Source: Chamaelirium japonicum (Eukaryota; Streptophyta; Magnoliopsida; Liliales; Melanthiaceae). Taken from it: 64,000 nucleotides of DNA. Positions 34,401 to 43,400 of this stretch are shown here, piece by piece (position 1 is the stretch's first letter; each line of letters starts with the position of its first letter). Both the position numbers and the translations under genes were made by a program. The notes beneath the pieces were generated by a model that worked only from the letters and a program-made list of their open reading frames with translations, was not told where the DNA came from and ran no database searches. The stretch spans positions 71,350,485-71,414,484 of the forward strand of contig OX393553.1 in NCBI GenBank assembly GCA_947650365.1, in the 5' to 3' direction.

Positions 34401-37400
34401 TTATTCTGAGTAGTTAAATATGTAATCTCTCTGTTTTCAATAAACTAATTGTCAATTGTTTTTCCCAACTACAATCTTATTGACCTTGACTTAGCAGAGT
34501 TAAATTATTTGTTGTAGTAATATGACCTTTATTTCAGTGTCTTTTTTTCTTCACCTCAATTCTTCCTGTCTAGGTTGCAATTTTTCTTTTCTTTTTTTGT
34601 TATTAACCAACCTGACATCCATTTGATATTTTCATTACTAATTTGACCCTCGTTTCAATTCATTCCTATACACGCTACATTTCTACACCTCATTGTATTG
34701 GTAGTCTATCTTCTATGGTTTTGTTCTTACAGGTATCTCTTGGACCATGGCATGTTGCATCCTACGGAGAAATATTATCCATTGCGCCCCGAACTTGCAG
34801 AATCTACATTTTACCTTTACCAAGCAACAAAAGGTCATAGAACTATCTCAAAATTTATTAAGTTGGGTTTATATGCTGGCTTCGAACTTAATTAGGTTGG
34901 TAATGGAAGCTTTAATTATTAGCTTGGGGTATGGCTTAACCTCATCCTCTCCCCCTCGGAGAGGAATTCCTCAAAAAAAAAAAAATGGAAGCTTTAATTA
35001 TATTCCTTTTCAATTAAAAGAAAGCATTAGATCTAAAACGTTCATGAAATTTTAGTTATGTAGAACTGCTGTAAGTTGATATGAGAATCCACAAGCTTTT
35101 TCATATGACTCGAAACACTTTGGATTATTCTCTTAGAGTATATGGATACATGAAGTTTTTTTCGATGTAGGCACGTGCATGATTTCATGACAGCAGCTCG
35201 CTTTTTAGCATCTTTACGGAGATCCAGGAGGTCGATTGACTCCGTCGGTTTCATCAGAAAGCTCTTTCCATTAACTACAACTTTGCTTTTCATTTCATGT
35301 AAATCCGATAAGCGGATCAAGAGTTAGTAAGGTTTATATTTCAGGTTAGCTTAGGTGCAAGGGATGTTCGCACCCGACTTGAGCATAAAGTGCTTTAAGT
35401 CGCGTTAGTCGGTTTTAATAATATCCTTTGGATCTAATTCTAGAACCAATGGATAGATGATGGAGATCATATGAAGCCCAATGGAAGCCCAAGAGGAGCC
35501 CAACCCAGATCTCTCTCTCTCTCTCTCCTCCATTCTGTACATCGTACAGATGTGTCTCCCCTCATGGGATTTCGACCGCACGGTCTCCCCTTTCTTTCCT
35601 TTGTAGTACATGACTCTCTTCCCTTCTTTCCTTACTCTCATCTTCTATTATCTCTCTTATAAAACCCCTTCATCAAACCCGAATTAGAATAAAATATGAC
35701 ATTGAATGAAATTGAAACCGTAGTTTTGAGAGCGGAGCCGACGACTCGTTCAAGAGATCTTTTCCGACTTTCCTTCCCGACTTCTTCCTCCTCGTTCTTT
35801 TGACCATCGGCTTCTTCATCTTCTGCTATGACTTCATCTAGGGCCTTTGCGAGAGATCGACGAAAGATTTCTTCATCCTTAGAGATCCTTCGTGCTAGCT
35901 TATTCACCCCGCCTTTCGGATCATCCTCTCTCCTTCGCCACTTCATCTATCGGACATCGGGAACGCATCGGTATTGACCAAGGCACGGATTAATAATAAT
36001 ATTATTTCTTAGCCATAATCGTCCCTCACGTTTATCATCGACCTTCCCTTTGTTTACTTTGGGTTTAGATCATCATTAGCTTCTTAGGTCTTCATCATAC
36101 TTGGTTCTATTATTAGATTTGTGTTTCTTTGAAACACTTGACTATTTATTTTGTGATTGCAATCTATTGCGTATTAACGAGCCCACATTTGAAGTTGTCC
36201 ACGAATTCCCTATAGTGGAAGACGAGGATATGAACGTATTCTGGGATGAGGCACATGAAGTTCATATAATGGAAGGAGAACATCATTGGCTCCTCAATCC
36301 TTATATCGGAAAATCCCATCCATCTGAACATTCGTTGGCGTCAAAACGGGAGTCTGAAAAGAATACAGCGTGACTCGCTAAGGGTGACAAAATGATCAGC
36401 CATCATTAGAGTTTCGATTGAGTGTCTATTAGATAGATTGAAAGGATGAACGAATGACGCATCCCTCCCATATCAAAGAAATTGAAACTAGGGGTGCCTT
36501 ACCTTACTAGATAGAGGGGATGGGCTGGCTACTTTCGTTCTCGACCAGAGGGATGCTTTTCTATAGTACTTTCGGTTTGAATTCCACCAAAAGGGGAGTC
36601 CATCGGATTCCCTATTTGCTAAAGCCTAAAGCCCTCTCCAAAAGCAAGCACTCTTTCAAACTAACGGGGAGTTGATCGGATTCCCCATTTGCTAAAGCCC
36701 TCTCCAAAAGCAAGCACTTCTCCGCTTTCGATCGGGATTTACTTTTACAAGATTTACTGCGATTATGTTTTATAAACTGAAATTTATTATTATTATCATT
36801 AAAATATTGTTTGAAAGTTTGAAAACTATTGTAGGATGATTGCATGTGATATCCCTTTTATTTGTTAGTAAAATCCTACTAGATGGATGGTTCAAAAGCT
36901 TTAGAAGCTTATTTGGAAATCCTGTATGGATAGGTGCTACGCCTCAATAATGCAGGCCTTCAAATGGCTTGTTAGTAAAAACAGTATCTTGACCTATGAT
37001 GTCATTTAAGAACAATTGTGGGCATATGCGACTCTTATGCAGATTTTGATCTCTCTAGAATTATCTGAATGCCATCAAATATTGCTGCAAAGATTTACAG
37101 ATTTGAGGTCCAATCTTATGTGTGTTTATGTGGAGTCACTGTCTTCTTTAAGAGGTGGTTCTTCTTTGGAAGTGGAACTGACATAACTGCATCAATGTGG
37201 ACATCACATTGAAAGATCTCTGGAAGTTAATTGACTGGAAAGTAACAAGAGGAATTTGAAGGCATGCTAAGATTGAGAAAAGTTACTATTAAGGAAATGC
37301 TGGAGATCATGGATATCATGAAGTTTCAGGAAGACTTGTGTTTGGCATAAATTTTTTCGGTTTTTCGGTTGTTGAAGCCGTTCTTTATGGAGTTTTTTAA

Positions 37401-40400
37401 TGCATGATTGTTTGTAGCATGGTCGTTCGTAGTTGTTTCCTTTTCTTTGTTTAGCTCATGTCTATTTCCACATGCAACCTTTCTTGTTAATTCCTTCAAG
37501 GTGGTGAACTAGGTTGTGATGGATGTAAGAGCATCTCCAACGGGCTCTTAGGTGACTTCCCTATTCTAGGAGCTCCTAACTACCACGTAGGAAAAGTAGG
37601 GGTGGGTATTGAAGATCACTCCAACGGGCTTCTTGGTGCCTTCCCTATTAACTTTTTTCTGACATGTGGCATAATGGCAAATGACCAAAAGCCCTTGGCA
37701 CTTCCTAGAAATTACCAAATATTAAGCGGGCGTTCTGGATTGTAGCACGGGGGCCATTCGAGAATTTGCACAGCCCAGTCGGCTGAATTTTTGGAACCAC
37801 GGGGCCCATGCCTCCTTGTTGCGCTACTCCCCCTGCCAAGTTCACCAACGATAGCGAAGGCAATAACGAACCCTACAGTAGCGCTCGCATTAGGAGCTGA
37901 TTGGAGTAGTTTTTCTTCAAACTGTTCACTATATGGGCAAGGAGGGGACCTTGTGGAGCTCCTTGGAGATGCTCTAAGGCTGCAACATGCCTTACAATCT
38001 CCGATTATCTGTTTTGATAAAATTCCAAGTGTTGTGTCACCTTTACTTTAAAGCAAGAAAGAAAAAGAAAAGGGAAGTGTTGTACTTAAACTTTGTCTGA
38101 GTACAAAATGGGTTTCTTCCCCCCTTGTCTAACATTATATGTACAACTGGATTGTGCGGTTATATGGCCATGGTTTTTCTTTCCATAATTGGTAATTGTT
38201 TGAACATCCAAACTTTTTAAACCAAAAGCAATTAGCCTTATGTAGTGACATAACTATGATCTATGGAGTAATCAATGGTGACCCTCCTGTCTAACGGAAA
38301 AAAGACTCGTGATCTCAAACCGATTGGAAAATTGTTTTGTTGCTAATGACAGGTAATAATTTTGCAAACTGAATATCAAGTTTAGATGCAAATATAAAAT
38401 TTGAGAATGAACTATCTACTATTGATGTTTTTTAAAATTTCAGCATTTCCTATAAACGAGGTGTCGCGATATCTAGCCTTTTCAAGTCTCAACGGGATGC
38501 AAGTCCATTGTTCTATTTATATACATTTGGGAAACAACTCAAGCCTTATTCCCTCGCATGGGTCAGCTAGGGAGTACGATGCGGGACAAAGGGGCAGCCG
38601 CCATCGATGGAGCGCAATCTCCGAATTAGGGTTGAGAGAGAATAACGGGGGAGAGAAGAGGAGGGGGAAGATCCGGAGTCCACCCCTGATGGATTCCAAT
38701 ATAGGAAACTCTAACGAAGCTCGCAAGTTGTCATATTTTTTTCATCAATCAAAAGCATCATTTATTCATCAAACGAAGGCCTATAAATAGGTGTACATTA
38801 CTTGGTATCCAAGAAACCATAAAATAACTACCAAAAATAAAAAGATAATGCTTTCCATAACTAAAAGATCTAAATCTACCCTAAAAGATATCTTTGAAAA
38901 CTACCATATATAATAAATCAGAAAATAATGTATTTTCGGATTAAAATAATTTTGGAATAAAATGATTATTTTATTCTGAATTTAATATTTTATTCCGAAA
39001 ATATTATTTTAGGAATTATTAAATCCAAAAATTATTTTTAATTAAGTCTCGAGAGCGTGTCGGGCTGTGGAAATCATGTAGGGCCTGCAGGCAGGGTCCT
39101 GTCCCCATCATTAACCCAAGTCAGAAAGAACTCGTCCACGAGTTCTGTGGAGCCGTCATAGGGGCCGGTAGCAAAACTCGCATCACCAGGGTCGCTGAAG
39201 GATTGCCTCGAAGTCCGCAACTGATAATGGAGATCTAACCGGTGTGGTCGCGCTGTGCTGTAGTCATCTTTTGGGTCCCACGCGAAAGTGGTGCTGTCAT
39301 TGAGCGAGGACCAGGAGTCAGAGAAGTGCTGGCACGGGCTGACATAGACGGTTGCAGGGGGCTCGCTGAAGTAGCAGCTCGATGGAGAATATGCCCAGAT
39401 GGCGGTGGCACTGACAAAGGACCAAAGTCGTGGGTGGATGGTCTAGCCCGATGAAATCGATCGTCAGGACTAGTGCGCTGAAGTCGACACCCGGCTTCGG
39501 CTTGGATGGCGGAAAGTAGTCCACAGGGGTCGGTATAGGGTCATCTGGCAGTGGAGGTGGAGTTGGTGGTGCAGACACCGCAGGTGGTGACATGAGCGGT
39601 GGGAAAGGCTCCTCTGGTGGTGGAGGCACGGTAGGAGTCGTCGGTGCACGAGGTACAACTGAAGCACGGGCTCTGCGTCGCTGTCGGACCATAGCTTCTT
39701 GCTCAATATCATCCATCAGTTGCATCACATCATCGAGTTGTTCTTCAATTGAGCTTCCTTGATGCAAGAACCATTGGACGAATGGTTCGACTGGTAGTGC
39801 CAGTCCCCATGCTCAACCTCTGATGCGACCAATGCACAAAATCTCCGTAAATATAGACGAGTATAATGTAGGACCGGAAGTGTGCATCCAATCTAGGAGT
39901 CGCGCATAGATGACAGTCTGATGGTAAGGCATCGTCATTCTTGCGAGGTATGCGAGTACCTTTCGAGGGTCATTGGGTGATTGGAGGGTGCCAAGGGTCT
40001 GCCGGGGAGCGAAGGGAGGCCGGGAGGGGCTGCCGATGCTCGTGAGGAGGCTGAGGGGGCGCCGAGGGGCTACCGAGACTAAGGAGACCGTGCAAGCCGT
40101 CGAAGGAGCCGGGAGGGTTGTCGATGCGAAAGGAGAGACCAAAGGGGTGTCTCTACGAGACGAGACCCTCAAGGAGGTCGAGAGAGCTTTAGGAGGTCGC
40201 GCGGACTTCAAGGTGTGCAGGCAGGCTACTTTCGTTCGATCGGACCTCGTGGCCGATTGATCGGGTTTTGTAAAGTCTGTCTACAGGAACTGGTGCAACT
40301 GATCGATCGGGCTTTATGGCCGATCGATTGGACTAGGCGAAATCTCTGTTTCCAGACTGCAGGAACGGGTGCGCCTGATCGATCGGGCTTCGCGGCCGAT

Positions 40401-43400
40401 CGATCGGGCTTCGCGGCCGATCGATCGAACCAAGCCGTTTCTTTTGTCTGCGATCGGTTGCTGAGGCAGTTGGCGACGGGGTCGGATTTCTGCTGAGCAG
40501 TGGCGGTTGGCGACAGAAGGGTCTGCGGCAGCAGCTTGTCGACGGGTCCGGGTCGTGGTGTTCGGAACGAGACAGAGGATTGCGGTTCCTTGACTGCACG
40601 GTGTGGAGGAGGACAGATCGACTAGCGACTGCCGGGGAGGAGAAAGAGAGGGACAGAGAGGGAAAGCCATTGGTGACTGGGACGGATGCTCATGGCCGGC
40701 ACGGTGGCAAGGTGGCTGGGCAGCGAGTAAATGTTGATGACAACGATTCGGCAATGCCAAGGACCGTTTGACGAGATGGAACTCGCCGAGACCGGCTTTG
40801 ATACCAAACTGATGCGGGGCAAAGGGGTAACCGTCGTCGATGGAGCGCGATTTTCGAATTAGGATTGAGCGAGAATAACGGGGGAGAGAAGAGGAGGGGG
40901 AAGATCCGGAGTCCACCGGATTCGAGGAATCCACCCTTGATGGATTCCAATCCAGGAAACCCTAACTTACGCCTGATGGATTCCAATCCAGAAAACCCTA
41001 ACGAAGCCCGCAAGCCGTCATATTTTTTTCATCAATCAAAAACATCATTTATTCATCAAACGAAGGCCTATAAATTTGTGTACATTATTTAGTCTCCAAG
41101 AAACCATAAAATAACTACCAAAAATAAAAAAGATAAATGCTTTCCATAACTAAACGATCCCAATTTACCCGAAAAGTTGTCTTTGAAAAATACCATATTT
41201 AATAAATCCGAAAATAATATATTTTCGGATTAAAATAATAATTTCGGAATAAAATGATTATTTTATTTTGAATTTAATATTTTATTCCGAAAATACTATT
41301 TTAGGAATTATTAAATCCGAAAATTATTTTTAATTAAGTCTCGAGAGCGTGTCGGGCTGTTGAAATCATGCAGGACTTGTAGGTAAGGCCCTGCCCCCGT
41401 CAGAGTACAATTTTAAGGTCGTGAATGTTCCACAAATCTTGACGCCAGCCCTCCCAGATTTGCACCAAATCCTATTGCATGTTAGTTGGCAGCTTGGAGG
41501 GCTACATGAAGTGAATGGAAGAGGAAAAACAAGGGTGGAGAGTGAGAGGGAAGGAGCAGGGAGCGATGACAATGTTCATATTATCTCTACTCTTGTAATC
41601 TTAGGTCTACAGCTCCCTCTCACCCCTTCAAAATTCGGAATCCCCTCTTGAGAGTTTCCCCTTCGATCTTCGCTTAAATTTGTCAAGACCATCTCAACTT
41701 AAACACCACTACCTTGTATTCCGCTAGCGCCACTTTTTTCTTCAAAATATCAAAAAATTGTAATGTAAATTATGTAATTAAGGGGTATTATGAGAAATGA
41801 ACTCGTGAACTCTCGCACCTAAAGAAAGAATCCGACCACTACACAAAATGGGCAAGTGTCATTATTGGTCTTCATTTGCATTTGCAACATGACTGGAATG
41901 TTGGTGCATTTACAACTCTCATATATTGATGCCCTGGATTCATGAGAAAGCTTTGATTTAGTAGAAACTGTATGCTATCTTATTGCTTTAGAGTCGAGAT
42001 AAAATTTGAAGCTGAACCACAGGATTAGGTGAAAAGCAAAGTCAGTTTAACAATCAAATGTGCAGAAGCATATTAAGCACTGTTTCTTTCTTAGAACCTT
42101 CTATTCTTAATATTTTTTCTGCTTCTTGATCACTTATATTTCTGATAAATGCTCAGATCCCTGGTATATGAAAGTGGGCGAATCAATCATGAACTCCCTT
42201 AACTACTACACCAAAGTCCATGGTGGTTTTGCAAGCATTAAAGATGTTTCAACTATGCAACTAGAAGATCATCAGCACAGCTTCTTTCTTTCTGAAACGT
42301 TGAGGCCTCTTACGTACCAATTTGCTTGAGTTATTTTTATGATGGTGCCACAGTTCTATGTATGACACTATTTTTCTTCCTATTTTCTTTCAGGTGTAAA
42401 TACCTTTATCTTCTTTTTGATGATTCATTTATGGCCGATCAAAATTATATATTTACAACCGAGGGTCACCCTCTTCCAGTAAGAAGTTCATGGCATGTGA
42501 AGCTTCCAGAGACCCATATCCCAAATAATTGGACATCAGTGAAGGTGTTTTATAAATTCTTAATCTCTGTTTTAGAATTATTTCTGTTCTCTCCATCGAG
42601 TAAGTTGGTAATCTATGTGCCAATCACGTATATCTTCAGGATAATTTATTATCAGTTTACTTTTTCTGTACATGCTATATTTTGCTCTTTCAATCTTCCA
42701 TTGAATTTTCATGTGTTTTGCAGTCTCTTGTCTAGAAATAATATTTCTAACAACTTAATTGGGGTTAATCGGTGGAAGAATAAGACGATCAAGTTCAGAT
42801 GAAGTTATGAGTAGTTAGGAATCTACTATGTAATAGAGTATGTCGATCTTGTACACTTTTCTAACAATTTAACTGCGATAAGGCGATTTAGGTGACCAGC
42901 AAGTGATGATGTTCTACTATCCAATGAAGTTTATTCTGGGCTTTTCTCCCCATCTAGAGGCATATTTCATACTGTTGTTTGTTTGAAAGTTTATCGACAC
43001 CTAATAAAACCTTCTCAACAGGTCATTTGTCAATTCATTGCGTTGTCAAAGCTTCTTTTCAGTAGTGGTTAAATTTTTTGTCAGAAAAAAATAAGATGGC
43101 AATAATGGATCTTGGAGCTTAAAGTGAGCGCAAGATTGAACAAGAAAAGGCCTCAAAACCCGAAGAATAAAGATGAATTTAGCAAATCTAAGATAACTAT
43201 TTATTGGGGACACTTCCATTTAGTGCTTTAAACTGAGGAAAACATACATTATTTAAACCTTCAAGATACAAGAACTAGTCCTGATCGTTGAAAAAAAATA
43301 TTTTCCATCCTAATCCCTTGCATTTGCTTTCAATCGATGGTAACTTGGTTAAAACAAGTCCATTTGGTGTCTGTAACACATCGCCATTTTTTGTTGACCC

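Larger units (their letters stand above)
28386..34732 (+). other. Mannosidase intron, 6.3 kb, carrying a split LINE
   Basis: Contains a direct duplication (28629-29124) and an antisense LINE (about 29105-34000) broken by two hAT-like elements. Positions 34000-34732 are AT-rich intron sequence with nothing I can name. Confidence 0.7.
38577..41402 (-). mobile_element. Non-autonomous LTR retrotransposon
   Basis: Two related LTRs (38577-39111 and 40810-41402) are flanked by the 5-bp duplication GAGTA (38572-38576 and 41403-41407). A PBS of the initiator-Met type next to the right LTR sets the orientation as minus. The interior of about 1.7 kb has no protease, RT, RNase H or integrase, only short open frames. 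The LTRs differ by substitutions and a roughly 35-bp internal duplication, so the insertion is older than the copia one. Confidence 0.87.
34834..42156 (+). other. Mannosidase intron, 7.3 kb
   Basis: Carries a micro-retroposon (34903-35001), a Tourist-like element (37529-37974) and a non-autonomous LTR element (38577-41402). Positions 35320-37520 have no assignable gene. Positions 36580-36720 contain a roughly 60-bp direct repeat (TTTGCTAAAGCC...AAAAGCAAGCAC). Positions 41408-42156 are plain intron. Confidence 0.7.

Noticed and set aside
38781-38790. TATAAATAG on the + strand of the 38.6-kb LTR, suggesting + orientation
   Set aside because: The initiator-Met PBS next to the right LTR on the minus strand is stronger evidence for orientation.
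41829-41850. CACTACACAAAAT as the missing CACTA terminus
   Set aside because: It does not match the CACTACAAAAAAAATAG end and lacks nearby ACCGACGGA subterminal motifs.
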